A DNA stretch of 64,000 bases from positions 148,207 to 212,206 of the forward strand of contig NZ_NISX01000007.1 of the NCBI RefSeq assembly GCF_002591895.1. The letters run 5' to 3'. Both the position numbers and the translations under genes were made by a program. The notes under the pieces are model-generated. The model saw only the letters and a program-made list of their open reading frames with translations, had not been told where the DNA came from and searched no databases. The stretch is from Lacimicrobium alkaliphilum (GTDB taxonomy: Bacteria; Pseudomonadota; Gammaproteobacteria; Enterobacterales; Alteromonadaceae). Shown here piece after piece: positions 43,124-51,909 of the stretch. Each line of letters begins with the position of its first letter. Within the stretch, counting starts at the first letter, position 1.

Positions 43124-43911
43124 ACGAACGAAAAGACTTTCTTACCGCGGAGTCGCGGAGGGCGCAGACAAGCAAAAGGGGTTAAACCACTGATACCTAT
43201 GAGTTTATCTGTGCCTCTGCGGTGAATTTAAGAATATCAAAGGGCGCTGGATGCCCAGCAACCTTTGAATTGCCAAAGTGCAAACACTTAACACCGTGCA
43301 CTCAAAGGTGCTGGACAGGCCCGATAACGACATTCGGGCATGACCGCAGGTTGTTAACGGGAACCCAGCCAGCGCCCTAATCTTTACCACCAATCACACT
43401 AAAAGCACGAAAAAGAAATTTCACCACAGAGTCACAGAGGGCACAGAGAAGTAAAAGGGGTTAAACCCGTGATAGCTCTGTGTTCTCTGTGCCTCTGTGG
43501 TGAATTCAGGAATATCAAAGGGCACTGGATGCCCAGCAACCTTTGAATTGCCAAAGTGCAAACACTTAACACCGTGCACTCAAAGGTGCTGGACAGGCCC
43601 GACAACGACACTCGGGCATGACCGCAGGTTGTTAACGGGAACCCAGCCAGCGCCCTAATCTTTACCACCAATCACACTAAAAGCACGAAAAAGAAATTTC
43701 ACCACAGAGTCACAGAGGGCACAGAGAAGTAAAAGGGGTTAAACCCGTGATAGCTCTGTGTTCTCTGTGCCTCTGTGGTGAATTCAGGAATATCAAAGGG
43801 CACTGGATGCCCAGCAACCTTTGAATTGCCAAAGTGCAAACACTTAACACCGTGCACTCAAAGGTGCTGGACAGGCCCGACAACGACACTCGGGCATGAC
43901 CGCAGGTTGTT
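43124..43911. repeat. Tandem repeat, 278-bp unit, 2.8 copies
   Basis: Units begin near 43124, 43402 and 43680 with a constant 278-bp period; the third stops at about 43911. Units 2 and 3 are almost identical, unit 1 is more diverged. Each unit has a foldback with arms of 29 bp (TTCACCACAGAGTCACAGAG and on at 43420; complement at 43476-43504; about 26 of 29 match) and a second foldback around CCAGCAACCTTTGA / TCAAAGGTGCTGG. In unit 1 AGGGCGCTGG and CCAGCGCCCT bound the second part. The array ends five bases before the stop of the neighbouring GH43 gene. Reading frames inside repeat with the unit and look non-coding. Confidence 0.9.
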
Positions 43912-43915
43912 TCCC

Positions 43916-44938
43916 TCAGTCGCCCCGCTCCTGTTCAAATACCGGAAAGCCGTTGGCATCCCAATGCAGCACTCTGGCTCTGGCATGACGATTGGGATCT
44001 GTCAGCGGTGACCCCTTAAGCTCGAGATAATCTCTGCTGTGATAGATCATCAGGTCGGTCCTGCCATCTTCAGCCAGTACAAAGCTATTATGACCGGGAC
44101 CATAGCGGCCCAGCCGCTCATTAGTGCTGAATACCGGCTGCGGTGATTTGTTCCAGCTGTTCGGATCGAGTAAATCCGCATCCTCGTCGGCCCAGAGCAA
44201 CCCCATAGTGTAGCGATGATCTGTGGCACTGGCAGAGTAGGTCATAAACACCCGGCCATGGCGGATAATTACGGCAGCGCCCTCATTTACCTTATACCCA
44301 CGGGTTTCCCAGTCCAGCGTCGGCTCGGTAATGGCGACAACAGGCTCTTTGATACTGGTGGGGCTGTCCATTTCAGCAATCCACAAAGCGGAGTTGTAAC
44401 TGGCGGCCTTGTCCTGCTGAGCCCATACCATATAGGCCTTATCCCGATGCTCGAAACGGGTGGCATCCAGCGCAAAACTATCCAGATGGCTTGTTATCTG
44501 CCCGGCTTCCCGCCAGTTGTCGGTAGCAGGGTCGGCATCAGGGTTCGACAGCGCGTACATACGAATCGAGAAGGGCTCGTTCACATCGCCAGCGGCAAAA
44601 TACACATACCAGACATCGTCGATACGATGCAGCTCCGGCGCCCAGATATTGGCGCTCATGGGGCCAGCGTCCTTCTTTTTCCAGATAACGGCAGGCTCAG
44701 CCAGCTTAAGATCATTGATACGACAACTGCTGCGGATCTCAATCTGATCGAATCCCGGTGAAGAGCCGATGAACTGATAACAGCCACTGGCCGGATCGCG
44801 GTATATCCAGGGGTCGGCCCTTTGCAGTACGATAGGATTATCGATATTCAGTGGCCCGGCATTCGTCTTTATACTGGGTAAGGTCAAGATGACGAACAGA
44901 CAGGCAAGTAGCCCTCTTGAAGGATCGGAAAAACCCAT
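43916..44938 (-). CDS. Secreted GH43 alpha-L-arabinofuranosidase-like enzyme
   Basis: 340 residues. A signal peptide ends near TNAG. The GH43 five-blade propeller has its three acids: base Asp in 'QRADPWIYRD', the second Asp in 'FALDATRFEHRD', and the acid Glu in 'GYKVNEGAAVI'. It is closely similar over its whole length to the GH43 at 49258, which lacks a signal peptide, so this copy works outside the cytoplasm. Likely activity is release of L-arabinose from arabinan side chains or ends. Its promoter faces that of the endo-arabinanase gene, with an operator-like palindrome between. Confidence 0.88.
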   Translation of the reverse strand: MGFSDPSRGLLACLFVILTLPSIKTNAGPLNIDNPIVLQRADPWIYRDPASGCYQFIGSSPGFDQIEIRSSCRINDLKLAEPAVIWKKKDAGPMSANIWAPELHRIDDVWYVYFAAGDVNEPFSIRMYALSNPDADPATDNWREAGQITSHLDSFALDATRFEHRDKAYMVWAQQDKAASYNSALWIAEMDSPTSIKEPVVAITEPTLDWETRGYKVNEGAAVIIRHGRVFMTYSASATDHRYTMGLLWADEDADLLDPNSWNKSPQPVFSTNERLGRYGPGHNSFVLAEDGRTDLMIYHSRDYLELKGSPLTDPNRHARARVLHWDANGFPVFEQERGD

Positions 44939-44973
44939 AATAAATTCCTTATTAATAGTTTCTGGCTCATTAT

Positions 44974-44994
44974 TAATATTGTATTATATATGTT
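44974..44994. promoter_or_regulatory. Possible GntR/FCD operator between two GH43 genes
   Basis: TAATATTGTA-T-TATATATGTT. The left arm agrees with the consensus arm TATTATTGTA at 8 of 10 places; the right arm is weak. It lies in the middle of the 100-bp divergent promoter region. Confidence 0.45.
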
Positions 44995-45039
44995 AATATC
45001 CCATTAACAACATTCACCTCATGAGGCTGGAGTAAACTG

Positions 45040-46056
45040 ATGCTTAAATCCGCAATATACCTGGTTTTGACGCTCTTTCTGAGTCTGTCTGCCCAGGCTG
45101 AGACCAAACCGCTGGAAGTTCATGATCCTGTATTGACCAAAGAAGGAGATACTTACTATGTCTTCAGTACCGGGCCGGGTATTACCTTTTATTCCTCCAA
45201 GGATATGAAAAAATGGGAACTGGCAGGAAGAGTATTTGAACATGAGCCGAGCTGGGCCAGACGTGTAGCCCCCGGTTTTAACGGTCATCTGTGGGCGCCG
45301 GATATTTATCAGAAAAATGGTAAATTTTATCTGTATTACTCCGTATCGGCCTTTGGTAAAAACACCTCAGGTATGGGCGTTGCGGTCAACACGACTCTGA
45401 ACCCGGAGTCAGAGGACTACAGATGGGTGGATCAGGGAATTATCCTGCAATCTGTACCTAATCGTGATCACTGGAATGCCATCGACCCGGCCATTGTGGA
45501 AGATGAAAATGGCACGCCCTGGATGAGTTTTGGCTCTTTCTGGGAAGGGCTGAAACTGGTAAAAATGGATGATGACCTGGTTCGCCTGGCCGAACCACAG
45601 GAATGGTACAGTATTGCCAAGCGCCCCGGTGACCCGCAGACCGCGGACGCAGACCCTGGTGAAGGCGCCATCGAAGCCCCCTATATTTTTAAGAAAAATG
45701 ACTATTACTACCTGTTTGTTTCTTTCGACAAATGCTGCCGCGGTATGGACAGCGACTACAAGATCATGGTCGGGCGCAGTAAGTCCGTTACCGGGCCTTA
45801 CTTAGACAAAGACGGCAAAGATATGCGCCAAGGCGGCGGCACTCTGGTGCTGGAAGGAAATAAAGACTGGGTGGCCCTGGGCCACAACGCCGCTTACAGC
45901 ATCGACGGCAAGGATTATCTGGTGTTTCATGCCTATGAAAGCGCAGATAACGGTGTGCAGAAGCTCAAAATCATGCCCATTGAGTGGCAAAACGACTGGC
46001 CAGTGGTTGACCCACAGGATCTCAACCGCTACCACGCAAAAGTGGGGTCAGAGTAA
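45040..46056 (+). CDS. Secreted GH43 endo-1,5-alpha-L-arabinanase
   Basis: 338 residues with a signal peptide ending at AQAE. GH43 endo-arabinanase marks are 'VHDPVLTKEGDTYYVFSTGP' (base Asp), 'HLWAPDIYQKNGKFYLYYSV', 'HWNAIDPAIVEDENG' (second Asp), 'GEGAIEAPYIFKKNDYYYLF' (acid Glu) and 'DKCCRGMDSDYKIMVGRS'. It should cut the alpha-1,5-arabinan backbone. The last five codons, KVGSE and stop, are contributed by the inverted end of the mobile element at 46038, so the native end was replaced just after 'PQDLNRYH'. GGAG stands eight bases before the ATG. Confidence 0.92.
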   Translation: MLKSAIYLVLTLFLSLSAQAETKPLEVHDPVLTKEGDTYYVFSTGPGITFYSSKDMKKWELAGRVFEHEPSWARRVAPGFNGHLWAPDIYQKNGKFYLYYSVSAFGKNTSGMGVAVNTTLNPESEDYRWVDQGIILQSVPNRDHWNAIDPAIVEDENGTPWMSFGSFWEGLKLVKMDDDLVRLAEPQEWYSIAKRPGDPQTADADPGEGAIEAPYIFKKNDYYYLFVSFDKCCRGMDSDYKIMVGRSKSVTGPYLDKDGKDMRQGGGTLVLEGNKDWVALGHNAAYSIDGKDYLVFHAYESADNGVQKLKIMPIEWQNDWPVVDPQDLNRYHAKVGSE

Positions 46057-46891
46057 ACTTTTCCCGGCCTCTGAACCTGATGCCGGTTTAGCCGGCCTTC
46101 CCATCCTGGCCGGCAGCATGCGTCTGCCGGTTTTCGCTTCCATCTGCTGTTTAAAAACCATGCTACCAATGGCCGTACCTTTGTTGATGGCCTCTCTGAT
46201 TTGGGTAAGCACGGTGATATTGATCGGGTCAGCAAATAACGCTCTATAGCGCGCCAAACGCTGCTGCTCGGTTTGTCCCATAGCAAGATAAACCGGGTGT
46301 GGTGTGCAAAGCGTAGATCGTTTCCCTAGCGCGTTAATCTGATAGCTGGACCATGGATACTCTGCGGGTAAATCTGCCATCATTGCCCGCACGGGATTGA
46401 GTTCAATATAACGATACAGATTTAGCAGGTAGGTTTCGGTTTGTACCAGACATGATTTAAAACGGCCTTCCCACAGCGTTCCTGTGCGCTGATGCCGGTG
46501 ATTAAAGTACCTTACATATTTACGCCCAAGACACTGCATCATCTTTGTAACCGCATGCTCATCTTCCGGCGTACAAAGCAGATGTACATGATTGGTCATC
46601 AATACCCAGGCGTGAATATTCACCTTTTGGGCCTCAGAATATTCCTTTAGCCATCCGATATAGGCCCGATAATCCTGTTGATCGACAAAACACTGCTGAC
46701 GGTTATTGCCCCGCTGGATAACATGTTCCGGAACTCCAGTAGGGCTGACCCTTAGCAATCTGGCCATAATTTTCACTCCCTTGAAACTCACACCATAAGA
46801 TTATAGTAGGTATAAGTAGCCATGAGAGTGACAACCAAACGCCATGCTGTAAGGCAATTGAGACTAAAAAGTTTACTCTGACCCCACTTTT
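46038..46891. mobile_element. Y1-transposase element with perfect 25-bp inverted ends
   Basis: The left end (46038-46062) begins AAAAGTGGGGTCAGAG; the right end (46867-46891) is its exact reverse complement over 25 bp. One transposase gene fills the interior. Ends of this type recur with REP-associated tyrosine transposases in marine gammaproteobacteria. The element lies between two convergent glycosidase genes, and each end provides KVGSE plus stop for the gene running into it. The transposase's own last codons and stop also lie in the left end. Confidence 0.9.
46048..46767 (-). CDS. REP-associated tyrosine (Y1) transposase
   Basis: 239 residues from ATG 46767 behind AAGGGAG. The family start 'MARLLRVSPTGVPEHVIQRG' is followed by the HUH-type metal site 'MTNHVHLLCTPED' and the catalytic Tyr region 'ETYLLNLYRYIELNPVRA'. 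Size and motifs match single-strand transposases of the IS200/IS605-related RAYT group that mobilise REP or short terminal repeats. The last codons (GKSLL, stop) fall within the left inverted end. Confidence 0.93.
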   Translation of the reverse strand: MARLLRVSPTGVPEHVIQRGNNRQQCFVDQQDYRAYIGWLKEYSEAQKVNIHAWVLMTNHVHLLCTPEDEHAVTKMMQCLGRKYVRYFNHRHQRTGTLWEGRFKSCLVQTETYLLNLYRYIELNPVRAMMADLPAEYPWSSYQINALGKRSTLCTPHPVYLAMGQTEQQRLARYRALFADPINITVLTQIREAINKGTAIGSMVFKQQMEAKTGRRMLPARMGRPAKPASGSEAGKSLL

Positions 46892-49254
46892 TCGGTGAGC
46901 AGGCGGATGCCGTAGATGCCTCCGGCGATGGAGTCTTTGGCGGCGACAAATTTCAGGCTGTGGCCCTGCTGGTCGGCGCGCTTAAGGATTTCCTGGCTGA
47001 GCACATAGTCCTGCTCATAGAACTCCCCTTCCTGAGGTGCCGACAGTTCCACCTCGGCCAGCAGCAGGCCATTCATCATGATCCTGAACTTTCGGCCGCT
47101 ATCACCGGCAAAGTAGCGCAGGCGTAAGATTCGGCCCTGGTGCTCCTGATCTCTGAGTTTATAACCAAACCAGCCGCTGGCATCACGCCAGTGCTGGCCC
47201 TGATTGACGCCTGCACCAGTCTGCTCGCCGGCAAAGTCATGCTCCGCCTCAGGCTGTTGCTCACCGGGGCTGATCTGATCAACAGTGCGGGCCTGAAGCT
47301 GTTGTTGCTGACGGGCCAGTTCACGCGCCTGCTGACGTTGCTGACGGTAGTCCTTTTCGCTGAATTGCGGCCAGTACAGCTGATAGCGGCTGTCATGCAA
47401 ACGGAAAAAGGGGATCAGTTGTACCTGCTTTGAGGCGATCCCCTCCCCCTTTGCCAGGCTCTGGCTGGCAGAAAAACCCAGTTCTGTGCCGGGCAGGCGC
47501 TCTATGCTGGCCAGAAACCCTTGTGCATCACCCAGTATCATAGGTACCGCCTCGGGCGGACACACTGGCCCATCAGCAATATGGCCCATACGGCTGTCAT
47601 CGGCGATAAAATCCAGCTGCTCGTTCTCAAATGGGCTCATCTTGCTCGCCAGCACCACCGGCCCGTAAAGCACCGAGTAATAATCACTGCCATCGGGAAG
47701 TTGTTCAAGCCTTGGCGCCGTGGCCAGACTAAAGCTGATCTTATCCCCCGCCTGCCAGCGGCGTGTAATGCTGAGATATCCCTGGCGCTGCTGCTCTGCC
47801 TCAACCGGCTCGCCGTTGATTTCCAGTTGCATAGCGGCGTCGTTTGCCCAGCGAGGTTGACGAATGCTGATACGCACGGCCTTATCGGCGTCCGACTGAA
47901 TATTCAGTTGCACGTCTTCTTCATCGGGAAAACGGGTTTCAAGGGCCAGTTGCAGCCCCTGCTGCTGCCAGTTCAGCCGTGAAGGGATAAACAGATTGAC
48001 CAACAGTTCATTGTCGTCATGGGCGTAGATCAGCTCGGCATATTTACTATGATTTTCAATCCCGGAACCTACGCAACACCACATGGAATCATGCACACTG
48101 GAGTACTTGCGGTAATGACCGGGGCGCATGGGTGTAAAATACACCAGCCCGCCATGCTTAGGATGCTGAGAGGAGAGAATATGGTTGTACATGGCGCGTT
48201 CATAATAATCCAGGTAACGACTGTCACCGCTATCCAGAAACAGCAATTTGCTCAGCTTCTGCATATTGTAGGTATTGCAGGTCTCCGGTCCTTCCACATC
48301 GCTGATCATGTCACTGAAATCATCACTGGCATGGAAGTGTTCGCGCACACTGTTACCGCCGATGCTGACTGAGCGCTCGCCCGTCACCACATTCCAGAAG
48401 TATTGTGCCGCCTGATACCAGCTTTTCTCACCACTTTGCCTGCCAACCTTAAGAAAACCGATGATCTTGGGGATCTGGGTGTTGGCGTGCAGACCATTCA
48501 GACGGTCCTGATTGTCCAGCAACGGTTCGAGTATCTGTTGATGAGAGAACTGCCGGGCCAGTTGCAGATAACCCTGTTGCGGGAACAGCCTGTGCATATC
48601 CGCCAGCACTTCATTCATGCCGCCATGCTCGGTAATCAGCAATTGCTGGATCTGCGCATCGGTTAACCCGGACACCAGTTCTTGCAGCCACTGACCCAGT
48701 TCATTGAGCATCACCCCGGCCAGTTCGATGTCGGCAATCACGTAGGCGTCATGCAGGCCCGCAAAGACCTTATGCAGGTTGTAAAACGGCACCCAGCGCT
48801 GGTTAAGACTGAACAGGTCGGCATCAATATTACCGGCGCGGATCTGCTGCCACATCGCCCCGCCATCGGGAATGCCGCCCAGATAACCCTTACCCTGTTT
48901 AAGCTGAGCCTGACGCATCGCGCCCAGCATCTGCTCTAAGCGTTGCTTTAAGCGTTTATCGCCGCTGGCAGCATAGCCTAAGCTCAGGGCGCTGAGGTAG
49001 TGGCCACCGATATGGCCGTCCAGGCCGCTGCTTTCCCAGTTGCCGTAAGCCGGTGAATCGGTCTCGATACCCGCCTCCTGTAAATAGGGAGCGAGTAATC
49101 GCTCTGGCTTCAGTTCCAGCAGATAGTCGATATTTTTGAGCTGAGCATGCAGAAATGGCCCGCCTTCGAGCTGCACCTGTGACAAAGCAAAGTGCTCAAC
49201 GGCCTGAACCCTGCACCCCACAACCAAACAAAGCAGAGCCAGGATGCGCCACAT
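46873..49254 (-). CDS. GH127 beta-L-arabinofuranosidase
   Basis: 793 residues from ATG 49254 (a GTG three bases upstream is also possible). The N-terminus is a signal peptide with VVGC, so a lipid anchor is possible. The GH127 (DUF1680) domain has 'GGHYLSALSLGYAASGD', 'PFYNLHKVFAGLHDAY', 'GPETCNTYNMQKLSKLLF' and 'SMWCCVGSGIENHSKY'; the conserved Glu and Cys residues of the zinc and nucleophile site are present. It removes beta-linked arabinofuranose, as on plant hydroxyproline-rich proteins. The C-terminal KVGSE comes from the mobile element. It is last in an operon GPH symporter, GH43, GH127. Confidence 0.92.
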   Translation of the reverse strand: MWRILALLCLVVGCRVQAVEHFALSQVQLEGGPFLHAQLKNIDYLLELKPERLLAPYLQEAGIETDSPAYGNWESSGLDGHIGGHYLSALSLGYAASGDKRLKQRLEQMLGAMRQAQLKQGKGYLGGIPDGGAMWQQIRAGNIDADLFSLNQRWVPFYNLHKVFAGLHDAYVIADIELAGVMLNELGQWLQELVSGLTDAQIQQLLITEHGGMNEVLADMHRLFPQQGYLQLARQFSHQQILEPLLDNQDRLNGLHANTQIPKIIGFLKVGRQSGEKSWYQAAQYFWNVVTGERSVSIGGNSVREHFHASDDFSDMISDVEGPETCNTYNMQKLSKLLFLDSGDSRYLDYYERAMYNHILSSQHPKHGGLVYFTPMRPGHYRKYSSVHDSMWCCVGSGIENHSKYAELIYAHDDNELLVNLFIPSRLNWQQQGLQLALETRFPDEEDVQLNIQSDADKAVRISIRQPRWANDAAMQLEINGEPVEAEQQRQGYLSITRRWQAGDKISFSLATAPRLEQLPDGSDYYSVLYGPVVLASKMSPFENEQLDFIADDSRMGHIADGPVCPPEAVPMILGDAQGFLASIERLPGTELGFSASQSLAKGEGIASKQVQLIPFFRLHDSRYQLYWPQFSEKDYRQQRQQARELARQQQQLQARTVDQISPGEQQPEAEHDFAGEQTGAGVNQGQHWRDASGWFGYKLRDQEHQGRILRLRYFAGDSGRKFRIMMNGLLLAEVELSAPQEGEFYEQDYVLSQEILKRADQQGHSLKFVAAKDSIAGGIYGIRLLTEKVGSE

Positions 49255-49257
49255 CAC

Positions 49258-50202
49258 TCAGACCTGTCCGGGCTTACCGAACACCGGCAACCCGTCCTTG
49301 TCCCAGTTGAGGATCTTGGTAAAGGTATGGCGGTTCGGGTCCCACAGGGGGTCACCCTCAATTTCGGTATAATTACGGGCATGATACACCAGCACATCTT
49401 CACCCTCTTCACTCTGGGTAAAGCTGTTATGACCGGGGCCGAACATCTTCATTTCGGCATTGGTCTGAAACACCGGCTTTGGCAGCTTGGTCCAGCTGGC
49501 AGGGTCCATCAGATCCGCATTTTCATCGGCATAGAGCAGCCCCACACAATAATTTTCATCGGTGGCGCTGGCTGAGTAACTGATAAACACTTTGCCATGG
49601 CCTTTAATCACCGCCGGGCCTTCATTCACCCAGAATCCCCGGGTTTCCCAGTCCAGTTCAGGTTTGGTCAGCATCACGGGTTCGTCTTTTAAGGTCAGCG
49701 GGTCGCTCATTCCGGCAATATAGAGATTGGAGTTACCACGGATGCCGGGCCCTTTCTGCGCCCACAGGTAATAGAGTTCGCCCTGATGTTCAAAGGTGGT
49801 GGCATCCAGACAAAATGAATCGATGCCGGTATCGATCTGCCCTTCAAAGGTCCAGTCTGCGGTGACCGGATTATCGGCATCGCAACGTATGGCGTACATA
49901 CGGTGCTGAAACAGTTCGTCTTTTATTTCACGGCTCGGGGCGGCAGCAAAGTAAACATACCAGGCACCCTGATTGAAGTGGATCTCCGGCGCCCAGATCA
50001 GATCTGAATAAGGGCCCTGGTCAGGTTTGCGCCAGACCATGCGGGTGTCGGCCTGAGCCAGCCCGGCCAGGGTTTTTGCCCGGCGCAATTCAATACCATC
50101 ATACTCAGGCACTGAAGCGGTGAAATAATAATAGCCATCGCTGTGTTTATAAATAAAAGGGTCAGCACGCTGTGGAATCAGCGGAATATGAGTATTAAGC
50201 AT
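49258..50202 (-). CDS. Cytoplasmic GH43 arabinofuranosidase-like enzyme
   Basis: 314 residues, no signal peptide. The catalytic acids lie in 'IPQRADPFIYKHSDG' (base), 'FCLDATTFEHQG' (second Asp) and 'GFWVNEGPAVIKG' (acid). It resembles the secreted GH43 at 43916 closely, including 'ISYSASATDENY' and 'FGPGHNSFTQSEEG'. The absence of an export signal and its place two bases after the symporter gene suggest that it cleaves imported arabino-oligosaccharides inside the cell. The AGGAG ribosome site sits within the last codons of the upstream gene. Confidence 0.9.
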   Translation of the reverse strand: MLNTHIPLIPQRADPFIYKHSDGYYYFTASVPEYDGIELRRAKTLAGLAQADTRMVWRKPDQGPYSDLIWAPEIHFNQGAWYVYFAAAPSREIKDELFQHRMYAIRCDADNPVTADWTFEGQIDTGIDSFCLDATTFEHQGELYYLWAQKGPGIRGNSNLYIAGMSDPLTLKDEPVMLTKPELDWETRGFWVNEGPAVIKGHGKVFISYSASATDENYCVGLLYADENADLMDPASWTKLPKPVFQTNAEMKMFGPGHNSFTQSEEGEDVLVYHARNYTEIEGDPLWDPNRHTFTKILNWDKDGLPVFGKPGQV

Positions 50203-50204
50203 GA

Positions 50205-51602
50205 TTAAACTCCTGTCACCATTTTCACGGTTTCTGTGTCGTCTGGCGCGGGGGGCACAGTGCGGCTCACTTCCAGCTCAGACAACAAACGTTGGTATTC
50301 CAGATCGGTAATGCGGTAGCGCTTCATCAGCGCCCCCACCAGATAATGAAACAGGCCGGGAATAATTGTCAGCATCAGCGCGATACCCATCAGCGACTTA
50401 TCGCTTTGTACCTGATCCGGCACATAATCAAAGAAGGCGAGCAACAGTCCGACCATACCGCCAGCCAGACCCATTCCGGCTTTCTGGCAAAATGAAATGC
50501 CACCAAATGACAAGCCGGCTACCCGCTTGCCGGTCTTACTCTGGCCATAGTCCACCGCCTCGGCGATAGCGGACCAGAAGATGGGCGCATGCAGATCCAC
50601 CACAAAAGACACCAGAAAGAACAGTACAAAAGCGAGTATCAGGTCGCCGGGCTCCACCAGCACAAACATCAATATACTGAGCAGGCAGACGGCCATCTGG
50701 CTGTAACGGAACAGTTTGACCTTACAGTATTTTTTGGTGATCCAGGTTGAGGCCACCATCGCCAGTATGGCCGCGCCCACACCGGTGGAGAGAAACATGG
50801 ATTGCACGGTACCGTCTCCACCGAGGTAATACTTGGCGTAATACAGCGCCACTGAGCCGCGTACCACATAGCCGATGGTGCCCAGTACACACACCCCACA
50901 CAGCACCAGCCACTGGTCGTTTTTCAGCAGCAGACTGAACTGCTCTTTAAGAGGTTTCTTATCCACCTGATGCTCAAGACGTTCGGTGGTAGCAAAAAAG
51001 CAAAATAAAAACAGCGCCACCGCCATCACTGACATCAGGCCCATGGCTACCTGATAGCCCAGCGCTTTGTCACCCTGCCAGTAGTCTGCGCTGGCTAACA
51101 TCGGCACGATAATGGTGACCAGAAAGGCAGCAACTTTAGCGAAGAACAAGCGATAACCGTTAGCAGATAAGCGCTCTTTGGGATCATCGGTGAGCACACC
51201 AATCAGAGAGATATAAGGAATAGTGACCGCCGTAAACATCAGCGTTACAAAGATGTAGGTGGAATAAGCCCAGGCCAGTTTAAGGTTATAATCGGCATCC
51301 GGAGTACTGAAAGTCAGAAACACTGAAAGCCCGAAAGGCACAGACAGAAAAAGGAAATAGGGGCGGTAGCGCCCCCAACGACTATTGTACTTATCAGTGA
51401 TCAACCCCATCAACGGGTCAGTCACCGCATCCATAATCCGCACTAATAAAAACATCAGTGCCATATCAGTGGGTTTAAGACCAAAAATGTCTGTGTAGAA
51501 AAAGGTGATGATCAGCATCATCGACGAGATCACCACATTCACGGCCATGTCGCCGGCACCAAAGCCTACTTTTTCAAAGGTCGATAATTTATAGCTTGTC
51601 AT
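50205..51602 (-). CDS. GPH-family glycoside:cation symporter
   Basis: 465 residues with about 12 helices. The glycoside-pentoside-hexuronide group is marked by 'KVGFGAGDMAVNVVISSMML', 'RIMDAVTDPLMGLITDKYNS' and 'RWGRYRPYFLF' in the first half. It should import arabino-oligosaccharides or arabinosides with a cation. It is the first gene of the operon with GH43 and GH127. The ribosome site is weak. An operator-like sequence lies about 160 bp upstream. Confidence 0.9.
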   Translation of the reverse strand: MTSYKLSTFEKVGFGAGDMAVNVVISSMMLIITFFYTDIFGLKPTDMALMFLLVRIMDAVTDPLMGLITDKYNSRWGRYRPYFLFLSVPFGLSVFLTFSTPDADYNLKLAWAYSTYIFVTLMFTAVTIPYISLIGVLTDDPKERLSANGYRLFFAKVAAFLVTIIVPMLASADYWQGDKALGYQVAMGLMSVMAVALFLFCFFATTERLEHQVDKKPLKEQFSLLLKNDQWLVLCGVCVLGTIGYVVRGSVALYYAKYYLGGDGTVQSMFLSTGVGAAILAMVASTWITKKYCKVKLFRYSQMAVCLLSILMFVLVEPGDLILAFVLFFLVSFVVDLHAPIFWSAIAEAVDYGQSKTGKRVAGLSFGGISFCQKAGMGLAGGMVGLLLAFFDYVPDQVQSDKSLMGIALMLTIIPGLFHYLVGALMKRYRITDLEYQRLLSELEVSRTVPPAPDDTETVKMVTGV

Positions 51603-51909
51603 ACAGGAGATTCCACTCAGACAGTTGTGCGGGTTAACAAAAGGTTAACCTAAGGCTATCACTATTGTTTGGATTGCTGTCACTGACAGTCAGTGTATTT
51701 AACACCCCTGCAGAGACACTTGTTAATAAACTAACCGCATCAGGTTAACAACTATAGATATTATTATCATACTATTTAAATAACAACCGTTTTATCCCGG
51801 TTTCTGTCGTTGCTCTCAACGCGCAGAACCAGGTGGCAGAAAAAGAAAAGCCCCGCACTGGCTTCTTAAGAAGCGGCATGCAGGGCTTGCACTGATATCA
51901 GCTTTACGC
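51603..51909. other. Control region between GPH symporter and TonB receptor genes
   Basis: Both genes point left, so this region carries the symporter operon promoter and the end of the receptor gene. It contains the receptor terminator at 51838-51889 and a partial operator TATTATTATC-A-TACTATTTAA at 51759-51779. Two AGGTTAAC-type words lie at about 51650 and 51743. Confidence 0.5.
51838..51889 (-). terminator. Terminator of the large TonB receptor gene
   Basis: AAGCCC-type arms around the centre CTTCTT/AAGAAG form an approximately 20-bp imperfect stem. The minus strand continues with a T-rich run (TTTTCTTTTT). It lies 21 bp after the receptor stop. Confidence 0.8.

Noticed and set aside
43242..43380. 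Integron attC-like site in the tandem repeat
   Set aside because: The bounding inverted repeat and folded middle are suggestive, but the required RYYYAAC/GTTRRRY core sites were not found and no integrase is near.
43205..43671. Two frames starting MVVKIRALAGFPLTTCGHA
   Set aside because: They repeat with the 278-bp non-coding unit and have no ribosome site; their similarity reflects the repeat.
46867..46891. Rho-independent terminator for the GH127 gene
   Set aside because: The 25-bp sequence is one end of a mobile element and does not fold back on itself; its partner is 800 bp away.
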